Assembly: GCA_910579505.1 (NCBI GenBank)
Contig: CAJTTZ010000012.1
Location: 62,001 to 126,000 of the forward strand
Length of the DNA: 64,000 bases
Source: an uncultured Lachnospiraceae bacterium
Lineage (GTDB): Bacteria; Bacillota; Clostridia; Lachnospirales; Lachnospiraceae
Reading direction: 5' to 3'
Both the position numbers and the translations under genes were made by a program. Under the pieces are notes generated by a model. It was not told where the DNA came from. It saw only the letters and a program-made list of their open reading frames with translations, and made no database searches. The first letter of the stretch is position 1. Each line of letters starts with the position of its first letter. This document shows, in pieces, positions 7,347-16,210 of this stretch.

Positions 7347-9458
7347 TTATTTTTCCGCCAGTAAATCCCCCCGGATATAACACGCTTCCACAGAAGGCTC
7401 CGGCTTCTCCGGCATCGACTCCTGATCCAGAAGATACCATAGCCGACCGTCGGCGTCTTCCTTCTTCCCGAGCACCGTGACGGTCTCCCCCTCTCCCAGC
7501 AGACCGACCACCAGAGAATCCGCTCCGACGCCTTCCCTGATCCTGCACACAGGCATGACCACTGTCATCTCCCGGGGAAATTCTTTGTCAGACGCGTCCG
7601 CCTCCGTTTCCGTCTCATCCGCCCCGCTGTCCTCTCTTCCTTCTCCATATATATCCCCAAACAGCTCCTTCACTTCCGCCTCCGTCATATATGCCACGCC
7701 CGTGATCTGTCCGTCAGACGAACGGATGATTTTGATATTGACCGTGCCCGCCGGATTCATGTCCAGCGTATAAAAAAACTGGTTCGGCATGTGGATATCC
7801 AGAAAGATGTTGACAAGCTGACCTTCATAATAACAATTTTTCCCGTTCCACGTAACACCGACCGAGCGGTATGCCTCCCTCTGCTCCTCCTCCAGCGCTT
7901 TGTCCAGTTCATCCTTCTCCTCATCCCGGTTCAGTTTATCATAAAGCATCGACTGGAAGTTCCACCTCTGATCTGACAGCGCCTGATCGAGCCACCCCTC
8001 CAGCGTCTCTTCGCTCAAAATCTCATCCGCCAGAATGGAGAAAAAAGCTACTTCATCATCCTCATAAAATTTCTGTGCAAAAGTCTGTACCAGCGGACTG
8101 TCCGCATCAAGCCGCTTTACGCTGACAGAGAAAAACGGATGATTCCCGTCTGCATAAATCCTGTCGAGCCACTTTTCCTGCGCTTTCTCGTCCAGTTCGC
8201 CGAATGCGATATAGAACTGGGGAAGGCTGTTCGCCTCATAGTACCGTTCAGCCTCCGCCCATGCCGCTTTGTCTTTTTCTGGTATCCCGATCCCCTCAGC
8301 ACTGTCAGCTACGGACATTCCAGCTTTGTCAGGTTCCGAAGCCGAAGCCGGATACACCCCGATAAAAACCGCTCCCAGAGCAATCCCCACGGTCAGTCCC
8401 GCCGTTATTATTCCTGCTTTCTTCGTTTTTTTATGAAAACTCATAATCGCACCCAGCCTTTCTCTCAACAATTCCTTGTTGGCGCTCATGGTAATGACGG
8501 CAAGCGGCTCCCTGAATGTACCGCCCACTGCCATGGCGTTAAGCAGCGTTTTCCCATAGTCCGCCGCATAGCCATACCCCAACTTCGCAACCACCGCCTC
8601 ATCGCAGGCAAACTCACATGCCCTGTCAATTTCCCGGCTCATCAAATGGACAAACGGGTTAAACCAATGCAGGCAGACCGCAAACTGCACCAGCCATTTA
8701 TACCAAATATCCCGCCGTTTATAATGAGTCAGTTCATGCATGACAATATACTGAAAATCCTTTTCCGGCACATCCGCGTCCGGCAGTACAATGCAGGGAT
8801 GCCTATATCCCACAAGCATTGGCGAAGAGACCAGAGGATTCACACAAAGTTCCACCGCCCTGCCGATTCCGAGCTGATCTGCCGTCACCGCAAGCTGGTC
8901 CAGAAGGGCAAGGTCGCAGACCGGCTCCGCCCCGGCTTTCACATATTTTATATAACCCTGGTACATGCTGCCTTTTCTGATCAGCATACCAAACGCCGCT
9001 GTCAGCCAGATCACCCAGAGGTATTTTCTGACAAAGGCTGCTGTCTCCCAAAAGCCATGTCCTCCCGTGTCCTGTGCGCTGTTTCGTTCCGTATTCTGTC
9101 CGACGCTCCGCTCTGTGCCTGCGCCTGCGTTCTGCCTGACACGCCGCTCTATGCTCTCCTCAGCGCCCTGCCCGACACCCTGCGCAGGATTGGCGCTGCC
9201 CTTACCGATCTGCCACGCCCCCTGCGTACCCTGTTTCATTTGCACCGTCATACGGTCCACAGCCCGGTGCGCCTGCCCCATCAGACTTGCCTCTGGTCCG
9301 AAAGGAAGTAAAAGGCGCATCACCACAATCAGCCAGATATAATACTGCCACTGTCTGCCGAGTCTCCCTTTCAGGAATCTGACCCCTGAAAGCAGAACCG
9401 CAGTCAGAACCACCCCCGACAGGGACATGGACATAACCGTCTTAAAAATCTGTGTCAT
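7347..9458 (-). CDS. BlaR1-family M56 sensor peptidase with SH3-like tail
   Basis: The 703-residue protein starts with membrane segments, has a long Gln/Arg/Glu-rich low-complexity loop (about residues 75-135), and then the M56 metallopeptidase core with zinc motif H-E-L-T-H and a downstream C-E-F-A-C-D-E-A-V-V. A further membrane segment (about 350-372) leads to a large outer domain that does not look like a penicillin-binding domain and ends in a bacterial SH3-like region (about 635-700). By family logic it senses an envelope signal and inactivates the BlaI repressor encoded just upstream. GGAGGTAAGG before the ATG at 9458 fixes the start. Confidence 0.85.
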   Translation of the reverse strand: MTQIFKTVMSMSLSGVVLTAVLLSGVRFLKGRLGRQWQYYIWLIVVMRLLLPFGPEASLMGQAHRAVDRMTVQMKQGTQGAWQIGKGSANPAQGVGQGAEESIERRVRQNAGAGTERSVGQNTERNSAQDTGGHGFWETAAFVRKYLWVIWLTAAFGMLIRKGSMYQGYIKYVKAGAEPVCDLALLDQLAVTADQLGIGRAVELCVNPLVSSPMLVGYRHPCIVLPDADVPEKDFQYIVMHELTHYKRRDIWYKWLVQFAVCLHWFNPFVHLMSREIDRACEFACDEAVVAKLGYGYAADYGKTLLNAMAVGGTFREPLAVITMSANKELLRERLGAIMSFHKKTKKAGIITAGLTVGIALGAVFIGVYPASASEPDKAGMSVADSAEGIGIPEKDKAAWAEAERYYEANSLPQFYIAFGELDEKAQEKWLDRIYADGNHPFFSVSVKRLDADSPLVQTFAQKFYEDDEVAFFSILADEILSEETLEGWLDQALSDQRWNFQSMLYDKLNRDEEKDELDKALEEEQREAYRSVGVTWNGKNCYYEGQLVNIFLDIHMPNQFFYTLDMNPAGTVNIKIIRSSDGQITGVAYMTEAEVKELFGDIYGEGREDSGADETETEADASDKEFPREMTVVMPVCRIREGVGADSLVVGLLGEGETVTVLGKKEDADGRLWYLLDQESMPEKPEPSVEACYIRGDLLAEK

Positions 9459-9495
9459 CCTTACCTCCATGCCGGAGCATTTTTGCAAAGGCCGC

Positions 9496-9591
9496 GAGTC
9501 AAATCAAAAATTTGGCTCTGCGATTTCGAGTTTGTGGCTCCGACACAAACTCGCGATTGAGAAATCAGCGCATCAGCGTGATTTCTCAATC
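9496..9591. repeat. Three consecutive hairpins between blaI-like and blaR-like genes
   Basis: The spacer between the repressor and sensor genes folds into three separate inverted repeats in a row: 9496-9518 (9-bp stem, one wobble pair), 9527-9553 (10-bp stem) and 9555-9591 (13-bp perfect stem). The last one includes the repressor stop codon. None has a clear U-run, so they look more like RNA processing, stability or attenuation elements than a simple terminator. Confidence 0.75.
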
Positions 9592-9966
9592 AAACCGCCC
9601 TCCTTCCAGAAGCGCTCTCAGCTCCTCGTACTCCTCCTCTGTGAGAAGATCTCCCGTAATCAGATTGGTGACCAGCCCCTTGACACTCCCCTCGTAGACT
9701 TTATCTATAAAATGCTGGGTCTGCGCCGTCTGGTATGCCGTCTCAGAAATCAGGGGCACATATTCGTTGCGCCGCCCGACTTTCGTCGCACTCAGATACC
9801 CTTTGCCGACAAGCCGGGATAACAGGACAATCAGCGTATTTTTCTGGCAGGCCTTCCCCTGCGCCGCCAGTTCCTCCATAAGGTAGGAAAACAGGGTCGT
9901 CTCCTCCGGGTTATCCCATATAATTTTCATAATTTCCAGTTCCGCGTCGGACAATTTCTGCAGCAT
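9586..9966 (-). CDS. BlaI/MecI-family transcriptional repressor
   Basis: The 126-residue product is a winged-helix repressor of the BlaI/MecI family: L-S-D-A-E-L-E-I-M-K-I-I-W at the start, and K-N-T-L-I-V-L-L-S-R-L-V-x-K-G-Y-L as recognition region. The C-terminal dimerisation part is normal. It is encoded directly upstream of the M56 sensor protease, its usual partner, and two matching palindromes lie upstream. It is expected to repress its own operon until the sensor triggers its cleavage. Confidence 0.9.
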   Translation of the reverse strand: MLQKLSDAELEIMKIIWDNPEETTLFSYLMEELAAQGKACQKNTLIVLLSRLVGKGYLSATKVGRRNEYVPLISETAYQTAQTQHFIDKVYEGSVKGLVTNLITGDLLTEEEYEELRALLEGGRFD

Positions 9967-9986
9967 CTGTTTCTTCTCCTTCTATG

Positions 9987-10027
9987 TATAACGCATTGTT
10001 ATGCTTTAAATATAACGTATTGTTATA
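9987..10027. promoter_or_regulatory. Pair of BlaI-type operators
   Basis: Two near-identical palindromes, TATAACGCATTGTTATG (9987-10003) and TATAACGTATTGTTATA (10011-10027), lie 24 bases apart just upstream of the BlaI-like gene. The shared core is ATAAC-N5-GTTAT. The tandem, roughly two-helical-turn spacing fits cooperative binding by dimeric BlaI-type repressor. Confidence 0.75.
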
Positions 10028-10227
10028 CTAATGTCAACAAAAAATTTAAAGCCAGAAATCCACTATGGTAATTGATGACATTCAGCCTCACATTCAGAAT
10101 GACCTACACCATAATCTTGACACACGCAATCAAGGTAAAAAAGACTGCTATTCACCCCTTACATTGTCATTCCAATCCATATTTTATATTTAGCGCAAAT
10201 AGTTTAATGATAAACATTAAAAATTAG

Positions 10228-10256
10228 TTGACTTTCGTTTAAAAACGTCATATAAT
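10228..10256 (+). promoter_or_regulatory. Promoter of DUF2975/XRE operon with spacer palindrome
   Basis: A textbook vegetative promoter: TTGACT (10228-10233), 17-base spacer, TATAAT (10251-10256). The spacer contains the palindrome CGTTTAAAAACG (10236-10247), well placed as an operator for the XRE regulator encoded second in the operon (inference). Confidence 0.75.
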
Positions 10257-10300
10257 CCTCGTATCGGAAGGTTAACGGCAAATAAAGGGGGGCATCTATT

Positions 10301-10810
10301 ATGGGCAAGTTAGAAGACATGAAAAGGGCAAGCAGGCTCATCGGAAAAACAGGAAAGATCTTTCAAATACTATTCGGCATATTAGCCGGCATATTTTTGA
10401 TTTCTATATTCGTGCTGTCTGCATTGCGCAATACACTCAGCACAATGCCTGCCGCATCCCTGACAGATTTTGATTTTAGCCATATGGGCTACTTTGCTGG
10501 TAAATTAGCAGGCGAAGGCAGGTTTATAGACGCTTGTATTGTGTTTTTGATATTCGGCGTTCTGTTTTCGATGGTGGTGACTGTCATCATGTATTTTATC
10601 GCCAGAATATTTAACAAAATTTATCATGATTACTCTCCGTTTTTACCAGAAATCGTAAAGGATTTAAAAGTTGTCTCCGTACTGTCTACCTTGCTGATCT
10701 TACAAAGCAGCATCGGGTTCGGAGTCATTGCCGGGTTTATCTTCTGGGGAATCATCCGGCTTTATGAATATGGATGCGAATTACAAAATCAAGCGGACGA
10801 AACATTGTAG
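10301..10810 (+). CDS. DUF2975 membrane protein
   Basis: The 169-residue protein has four hydrophobic segments (about 18-40, 61-67 onward to 90, 116-136 and 140-155) and resembles DUF2975 membrane proteins. These are typically encoded directly before a small YozG-type XRE regulator, as here. Function is unknown. AAAGGGGGGC precedes the ATG. Confidence 0.75.
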   Translation: MGKLEDMKRASRLIGKTGKIFQILFGILAGIFLISIFVLSALRNTLSTMPAASLTDFDFSHMGYFAGKLAGEGRFIDACIVFLIFGVLFSMVVTVIMYFIARIFNKIYHDYSPFLPEIVKDLKVVSVLSTLLILQSSIGFGVIAGFIFWGIIRLYEYGCELQNQADETL

Positions 10811-10819
10811 GTGGCGAGT

Positions 10820-11035
10820 ATGGCTATTATTTTACGATTAGACAGAGTTATGGCTGACAGAAAGATGTCGCTAAAAGAGCTATCCGAAAAAGTCGGCGTT
10901 GCAAATGTTAACTTGTCAAAAATAAAAACAGGAAAAATCAGCGCCATCCGCTTTTCTACTTTGGATGCCATCTGTGATGTCCTTGACTGCCAGCCCGGAG
11001 ATATTTTGGAGTATAAAAGGGAGACGGGGAGGTAA
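10820..11035 (+). CDS. Small XRE-family (YozG-like) regulator
   Basis: The 71-residue protein is a compact helix-turn-helix regulator: L-K-E-L-S-E-K-V-G-V-A-N-V-N-L-S-K-I-K-T-G-K is the DNA-binding core, and C-D-V-L-D-C-Q-P-G-D-I-L-E-Y the typical YozG ending. Translation probably begins at the ATG at 10820, using the GGTGG at 10811-10815; a GTG at 10811 is possible. It is paired with the DUF2975 gene and probably autoregulates the upstream promoter. Confidence 0.85.
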   Translation: MAIILRLDRVMADRKMSLKELSEKVGVANVNLSKIKTGKISAIRFSTLDAICDVLDCQPGDILEYKRETGR

Positions 11036-11044
11036 ATCTATTCT

Positions 11045-11731
11045 ATGGAAAAATATCTGAAATTCAATGCGACAATACTGCAAAACGAAAATATGGATGC
11101 CGCCTATGTAGAAGTGCCCTATGACATCAAAGAACTTTTTGGCAAAGGGCGCCTGCTCGTAAACGCCACCTTCGACGGTGTTCCATACCGGGGACAGGTG
11201 GTAAAAATGGGCACGCCCTGTTACATCATCGGCGTTACCAGACAGATTCGCAGACAGATCGGCAAGAGCTTTGGCGATGTTGTCGAAGTGGTAATTCGTG
11301 AAAGGGAAAGCGAGAAAAAACCTATGTGGAAATGCCCCAAATGCGGAAGGGAATTTAAGAATAAAGACCAGAGTCATTATTGCGGTGAAAAGCCAAAAAC
11401 GATTGACGAATATATCCTTAGTCAGGATGCGGATAAACAGGAAGACCTCCTGTATATCCGCCAGATTCTCCGCGACGCCCTGCCGGAAGCGGAGGAACGT
11501 ATCTCATGGAGTATGCCGACCTTCTGGAAAAAGCATAATATTCTTCACTTTGCCGCGTCCAAAGGGCACATCGGTTTATATCCGGGACCCGAAGCCGTAC
11601 TGCATTTCGCAAAGGAGCTTCAGGACTACAAAACCGATAAGGGAACGATCCGCATCCCCTATGGCAAGGTCGATGCCGCACTGATTGAAAAAATTGCAAA
11701 GTGGTGCTGGGAAACCGGAAACCATGCGTAA
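11045..11731 (+). CDS. DUF1905-zinc ribbon-DUF1801 fusion protein
   Basis: The 228-residue protein combines a DUF1905 beta-barrel domain (about residues 1-90, ending G-K-S-F-G-D-V-V-E-V), a short zinc ribbon (C-P-K-C ... H-Y-C, about 99-117), and a DUF1801 (YdhG-like) domain with W-S-M-P-T-F-W and K-G-H-I-G-L-Y-P. These domains occur in small stress-associated proteins of unknown function. It follows the XRE gene by 9 bases, so it could be a third gene of that operon. Confidence 0.75.
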   Translation: MEKYLKFNATILQNENMDAAYVEVPYDIKELFGKGRLLVNATFDGVPYRGQVVKMGTPCYIIGVTRQIRRQIGKSFGDVVEVVIRERESEKKPMWKCPKCGREFKNKDQSHYCGEKPKTIDEYILSQDADKQEDLLYIRQILRDALPEAEERISWSMPTFWKKHNILHFAASKGHIGLYPGPEAVLHFAKELQDYKTDKGTIRIPYGKVDAALIEKIAKWCWETGNHA

Positions 11732-11751
11732 CCTGTTTTTTCCTAAAAATA

Positions 11752-12504
11752 TCATGGCCTATACTCATTGAGTATATCTATGATATTTTTTTGGTGCAAA
11801 TTGCCGTTCAACACATCTCCGTTCGGTGAAAAACTGATCGCTCTGATATCGCCCGGGTTTTCTTCATAGGGATCTGCATACGCCGTATTTTCTTCAAAAT
11901 ATTCCCCTAAATACTTAACCGCATTTCCACTCGGAAAGATCACATTGCCCGATCCAACTGGAATTTTCAGATCGTCAAATGCCCCGATAATTTCCCTTGT
12001 TTTCACGTTGTATGGGTTGTTGTCGTTTTCACTGACCAGCCACGCCGGACTCAATTCTATAGATATGCCTGCCTCTTTGACACACGCCGCAAAGAATTGG
12101 ACCGGCTCTAAGGGTATCGTCTCCTGATGAAAAGCATCGACCGACAAAAGTATCCTGTTCACGCCGTTTGCGGCAAGCGCCCCGGCAACTTCCTTTATTC
12201 GTTGAGGGTCTTTCGCAAAAAAACCGTTTGTGATCAAATCCCTTTTGGGTATCCCCATCTCCGACGCCGCTTTATGTATCTTGCAGACTACATCTGGATA
12301 AAGAAGCGGTTCGCCGCCAAAGGTCATCAGCGACCCAATCTTATAATTTTTGCAGACAGCATAGACAGCGTTTGCCGCAGCTTCCGCGTCGATATGCCCT
12401 GTGCAGGAATCGTGGTCTCCCTCCGAACAATGCTTACATTTTCCCGTGCACGCCATCGTGACGACAAACTCGATCCTGTTTAAGTTCTTCACATATTCAT
12501 TCAT
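11752..12504 (-). CDS. Radical SAM protein
   Basis: The 250-residue protein has the radical-SAM cluster motif C-T-G-K-C-K-H-C (residues 19-26) and the S-adenosylmethionine-binding F-G-G-E-P-L-L-Y (about 62-69), with the partial TIM-barrel expected afterwards. There is no SPASM cysteine tail, so it carries a single 4Fe-4S cluster. Substrate is unknown. It follows a transglutaminase-like gene by 64 bases on the same strand; together they may belong to a small peptide-modifying or accessory locus, but no precursor peptide is evident. Confidence 0.8.
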   Translation of the reverse strand: MNEYVKNLNRIEFVVTMACTGKCKHCSEGDHDSCTGHIDAEAAANAVYAVCKNYKIGSLMTFGGEPLLYPDVVCKIHKAASEMGIPKRDLITNGFFAKDPQRIKEVAGALAANGVNRILLSVDAFHQETIPLEPVQFFAACVKEAGISIELSPAWLVSENDNNPYNVKTREIIGAFDDLKIPVGSGNVIFPSGNAVKYLGEYFEENTAYADPYEENPGDIRAISFSPNGDVLNGNLHQKNIIDILNEYRP

Positions 12505-12568
12505 GGCATTCTAATTTCCCTTCATAAAATATTCTACCGTAAACACATTTCACCCATCGGTTTCCGCG

Positions 12569-13219
12569 TCATAACTGCCGGAATGTATCATCATAAATAT
12601 TTTGCGTGTTGTTTGTCAGAATGGAGAATTTTTCATTGTCCTGCCACAAACGCTCTATCCGCTCCCTGTTTTCGTCAGGCTCCGACAAAAGTTCCGCCAA
12701 TCCGTCAATCTCACAAAGTTCCTCTTCGCCAAGATTCCGTATGCCGCCGCGAAGATACAGCGGCTGATAAGAATAAAAAATTTCATTGTTCATCAGCGCA
12801 TGAAAATCCATAAATCCGGCTCTGGAACGGCATGGGATTCCCTTCGCTTTCAAAATGGCGCTGAACAAAACGGATGCCTGCCTGCAGGACACGGTGATTC
12901 TTTTCGTCACATCCCTGTTCTTCGTAAATCCTGCGCTGTCCAGCCGCAGGATGCCTGCAATCATGGCGACAGCCGTAATATAAAGTTCGTCCTCATTTTT
13001 AAAACGATGCTTCGGATAAGACGAAAACTTCCCATAGTAATTCTCTTCCAGATAGGGAGAAACTTTTGTAAAATACATGGACGGATGCGTGATCTGGTCG
13101 CAGACCAGCATTCCTATGGACGCTATGTCGTCCGGCAGGGACAACACAAAATCTCTGTATGCTCCCACATCCGTATAGACACTGGTTTCCAGATACCGTT
13201 GCAGCATTTTATCATTCAT
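12569..13219 (-). CDS. Transglutaminase-like protein, catalytic segment apparently lost
   Basis: The 216-residue product resembles Firmicutes transglutaminase-like proteins: an N-terminal P-D-D-I-A segment, then the core V-S-C-R-Q-A-S-V-L-F-S-A-I-L-K-A-K-G-I-P-C-R-S-R-A-G-F containing the candidate nucleophile Cys. In relatives this is followed by the His and Asp strands; here the sequence passes directly to what looks like the downstream Y-x-R-G-G-I-R-N-L-G region. The catalytic His-Asp part therefore seems deleted (inference from memory of the family), making it probably inactive or a binding protein. Confidence 0.55.
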   Translation of the reverse strand: MNDKMLQRYLETSVYTDVGAYRDFVLSLPDDIASIGMLVCDQITHPSMYFTKVSPYLEENYYGKFSSYPKHRFKNEDELYITAVAMIAGILRLDSAGFTKNRDVTKRITVSCRQASVLFSAILKAKGIPCRSRAGFMDFHALMNNEIFYSYQPLYLRGGIRNLGEEELCEIDGLAELLSEPDENRERIERLWQDNEKFSILTNNTQNIYDDTFRQL

Positions 13220-13330
13220 TTTCTATTGCTTCCTAAAATTTTTAGGAGTAGGCGCCTGCTCTGCATAAAATGCTATCAAATATAAAAAATTACGTCAATC
13301 GTTTTCGTTTTATATGAATCAAAACAAGTC

Positions 13331-13738
13331 TTACCCGTTTAGTATATCATCAACAATTTCGTGACCCTCAAAATACAGTTCCACAATATGATCTGAAAAA
13401 ATGCTTTCTCCGAAGCTGACAGTCGCCCCAAAATCTGTCTCCTTTACAAACGTTATGCTGGCACTGTAAACCTCGATGCTCCGATACCAGTCCACCGGCA
13501 ATTCTTCACCCAGCTTTGAAACAAAATAGCTTCTGACTTCGCCTTCGCACGACGCCAACCAATTCAAATAATCTGTCAATACGGGTAGCGCCTCTTCCGC
13601 GCTCAATTGTTTGGAAATGTTAATTTCACATTCGCAATGGTCAAGTTTGCAATCAAATATTTTAATCGGGGCTGTTGGATGATAACAGATAAATGTATCA
13701 TCCTCATCAAACTTCTCAAGAAACTTTTCAAACTGCAT
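13331..13738 (-). CDS. Small acidic protein of unknown function
   Basis: The 135-residue product is acidic and has no membrane segment or motif that I recognise with confidence; its C-terminal region (F-S-D-H-I-V-E-L-Y-F-E-G) resembles endings of small DUF proteins often seen among immunity-like genes. AAGGAGG upstream supports ATG at 13738. It overlaps the GNAT gene by 11 bases, so the two are coupled. Confidence 0.55.
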   Translation of the reverse strand: MQFEKFLEKFDEDDTFICYHPTAPIKIFDCKLDHCECEINISKQLSAEEALPVLTDYLNWLASCEGEVRSYFVSKLGEELPVDWYRSIEVYSASITFVKETDFGATVSFGESIFSDHIVELYFEGHEIVDDILNG

Positions 13739-14219
13739 TTTCTGCCTCCTTCTTTTCATAAAAGGTTAATGTAAGTCTTTCGTTAATGACTTCTGTTTTT
13801 CCCGTCTGACGATACCCCATTTTTTCATAAAGATGGCAGTTTTTAGGCTCCTGCAAAATTGTGTCCAGCTCCCAGTTTTCGTTTCCATGTGTTTCCTCAC
13901 ACAGCCGGATTGCTTTCTGTGCGATGCCTTTCCCCTGAAATTCCGGCAGTATAAATATCGGGGAAATTCTTTTGTTTATTCCGTTTTCCTTTTTGTCTAT
14001 AACACGGATGGCTCCTGCTTTTTGCTGTCCGATACAGATATAGTAGTAATATGTAAAGTCCTGCCGCAAGCGTGCTTCTACTTTTTCCACACCTTCACTT
14101 GCAGGGCTGGTGTCAAAATCCTGATATTTCTCCAATAATTCTTTGAACGCTTCCACCTGCATGGCATGTAGTTCTTCTGCGTCGTCAACATTTGCCCTTA
14201 ATAATGTGATTTCCATCAT
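13728..14219 (-). CDS. GNAT-family N-acetyltransferase
   Basis: The 163-residue product has the GNAT fold signature: I-S-P-I-F-I-L-P-E-F-Q-G-K-G-I-A-Q-K-A-I (motif A, with the acetyl-CoA-binding Q-G-K-G) and L-Y-E-K-M-G-Y near the C-terminus (motif B). The acceptor is not predictable. It starts only 4 bases after the MFS gene ends and overlaps the following gene, forming a tight MFS-GNAT-unknown operon. Confidence 0.85.
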   Translation of the reverse strand: MMEITLLRANVDDAEELHAMQVEAFKELLEKYQDFDTSPASEGVEKVEARLRQDFTYYYYICIGQQKAGAIRVIDKKENGINKRISPIFILPEFQGKGIAQKAIRLCEETHGNENWELDTILQEPKNCHLYEKMGYRQTGKTEVINERLTLTFYEKKEAENAV

Positions 14220-14223
14220 CCAC

Positions 14224-15441
14224 TCACCCCTTCCTCCCAACTGCCACCCCAATCCCGCACACGATCACCCCTGTCGGAATCAGCACCAGCCAGACTGCCT
14301 CCTTACACCCGTCAAACAAAAAGCCGTACACCATCTGCCCCACCGGCTGGGCGCACATGGTAATGGCGGACGTGTAAGCCATCACTTTCCCGATCAGATG
14401 CTCCGGCGTGCCCTGCTGGATCATGGACACCGCATAGATGGAAAACATGCTGATCGCTATCTGCATCCCGCAAAAAGCAGCCACAAGAACCGCATACCGC
14501 ACGCCTGTTCCAGCCGGAAGCAGAAAGGCAAGTCCCGCCGGGACAATACAGAGACCGACCGCCGCCAGCATGGGCGACAATCCGCCCTTTTTTATTTTCC
14601 CCGCCAGAACGCCCGCCGCCATACTGCCTGCGATTACAGCGACCGCAAGCACACTCTCCGCCGCGCCGTAATACCTGGCGTCCAGTCCGAGCACCGTCCG
14701 CACAAGAAAGGGAAGCCCCACCAGCGTCACGCCCATCACAAAGAAACGGGACAGCGCCGCCAGCAACAGAATCCGCAGGATGTCCCGCCGCTCCTTCCCG
14801 ATAAAGCGGACGCTGTCGAGGAAATCCGCCTTCGCCACAGCGAGGGCATTCCCGCCAAACCCCGCCGGGCGACAATCCAGTCTGATAAAACACTCCAGAA
14901 ACGCGGTCACAAAAAAGCAGAACACGCTGGCATACATCACAGGCTTTATGCCGAAAGCGGCGTAGAAAATACCGCCCAGAAGCGGCGCCGTCAGATAGGA
15001 TATGGAGGCGGTCTGGTTCACCACCGCATTCCCCCGGATGATATTATCCCCCGTCAGCATACTCGGAATACATGCCTGCACCGTAGGCGTCTCAAAGGCG
15101 CCCAGAACGGAAAGAAGCACGAGGAGCGCCCCGATCACCACAAGCGCGCGCTGTTCCGACAAAAGCAGCGCCGCGCACAGAACCGCCGTCCCTGTCATGG
15201 CGTCCAGAGCCACCATAATGTTTCTTCGGTCTGCCCGGTCAGCCAGAATGCCGCCAAAGGGCGACAGCAGGATGGTCGGGATCGTCGCCGCCGACAAAAG
15301 TCCCGCAAACACAGCCGCCGACCCGGTAAGTTCCAGCACATACATAGACAGTGCCAGCCGCAGGATATAGTTGCCGAACAGGGAGCTTACCTGTCCCAAA
15401 ACTAAGAGCATAAAGTTTCGCGTAAGCAACTTTTCTTTCAT
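14224..15441 (-). CDS. Major facilitator superfamily exporter
   Basis: The 405-residue membrane protein has about 12 hydrophobic segments and the MFS loop motif G-G-I-L-A-D-R-A-D-R-R near residue 68. It resembles the enterobactin/macrolide exporter (EntS/MefA-like) branch. A tetR gene lies directly upstream on the same strand (92-base gap), which suggests regulated drug or metabolite efflux. Confidence 0.85.
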   Translation of the reverse strand: MKEKLLTRNFMLLVLGQVSSLFGNYILRLALSMYVLELTGSAAVFAGLLSAATIPTILLSPFGGILADRADRRNIMVALDAMTGTAVLCAALLLSEQRALVVIGALLVLLSVLGAFETPTVQACIPSMLTGDNIIRGNAVVNQTASISYLTAPLLGGIFYAAFGIKPVMYASVFCFFVTAFLECFIRLDCRPAGFGGNALAVAKADFLDSVRFIGKERRDILRILLLAALSRFFVMGVTLVGLPFLVRTVLGLDARYYGAAESVLAVAVIAGSMAAGVLAGKIKKGGLSPMLAAVGLCIVPAGLAFLLPAGTGVRYAVLVAAFCGMQIAISMFSIYAVSMIQQGTPEHLIGKVMAYTSAITMCAQPVGQMVYGFLFDGCKEAVWLVLIPTGVIVCGIGVAVGRKG

Positions 15442-15533
15442 AGCTTATTTTATCATTCCCTTCTGCATACAGACATCTTATGCAAGACTTCGTACTTCCA
15501 ACTTCGCGTTAAGTGACGGAATTTCCTAATAAA

Positions 15534-16184
15534 TTACTTATCCCGTTTTTCACTCTGCCCAAACACTCTCTCCGTCCGTTCAAACATCTCCTTATCCGCC
15601 ACAGGCAGCCCCATGTCCGCCAGCATTTTTGCCACAAATCTACATTTATGCATAATCTCCCTGGCATCCGCCGGAAACACCGAGGGCATCAGCCAGAAAT
15701 TGACAAGTGGGAGCAGTTCGGAAAGTTCCCTCGCATACTCGGTCTGAATGGAGCCGTCGCGCCTGCCCTCCTCGATCAGTTCAAACCACAGGGGCGTCAG
15801 CACCCGCCGGTTCGCCTCCACCGCCGCCGCCAGAATGCGCGGGTCCTTTAAAATGGGAACCGCCTGCGCGCTGACCGCCTCCCGCTCCCCGTCCGCCCTG
15901 TCCATGGCAAGCACTTCCCTGATTTTCTGCAGGCCGTTTAAGTCTGTGCGCGCCCTGACCGCCTCAAAGGGATTGTTCTCCAGAAACATGCGCTCCCCCA
16001 GTGCCTGCATCACCTTTTCCTTGCTCTCAAAGAAACGGTAAAACATCCCCTTCGCTCCCCCGGCGCGCTCCATGATATCGGACACGGAAGTCTCCTCATA
16101 CCCTTTTGACAAAAATAAAAATTTCGCCGCCTCCAGAATCTCCCGTTCCCATTCTTCCGGCTGTTTTTTCACTGGTCTCGCCAT
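15534..16184 (-). CDS. TetR-family regulator
   Basis: The 216-residue product has the TetR N-terminal helix-turn-helix (I-L-E-A-A-K-F-L-F-L-S-K-G-Y-E-E-T-S-V followed by M-F-Y-R-F-F-E-S-K-E) and a helical ligand domain. It is encoded upstream of the MFS exporter and probably controls itself and that operon. A palindrome overlapping its transcription start is described separately. Confidence 0.9.
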   Translation of the reverse strand: MARPVKKQPEEWEREILEAAKFLFLSKGYEETSVSDIMERAGGAKGMFYRFFESKEKVMQALGERMFLENNPFEAVRARTDLNGLQKIREVLAMDRADGEREAVSAQAVPILKDPRILAAAVEANRRVLTPLWFELIEEGRRDGSIQTEYARELSELLPLVNFWLMPSVFPADAREIMHKCRFVAKMLADMGLPVADKEMFERTERVFGQSEKRDK

Positions 16185-16210
16185 CTTTGCATCTCTCCCG
16201 CGCCAGTTAT

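Larger units (their letters stand above)
9967..10300. other. Intergenic region between divergent regulators
   Basis: This 334-base gene-free stretch holds the BlaI-type operators on its left side and the promoter of the DUF2975 gene on its right. The middle (about 10040-10200) contains only short inverted repeats such as C-T-T-G-A...T-C-A-A-G near 10117-10135; I see no gene or known RNA there. Confidence 0.6.

Noticed and set aside
8139..9311. Long rightward open frame (390 codons) opposite the BlaR1-type gene
   Set aside because: It is antisense to a well-supported metalloprotease gene, has no ribosome site and a composition typical of shadow frames in GC-rich DNA.
14143..15405. Rightward open frame of 420 codons opposite the MFS exporter
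   Set aside because: Rich in His, Arg, Gln and Pro, no recognisable domain, no ribosome site; it is an antisense shadow.
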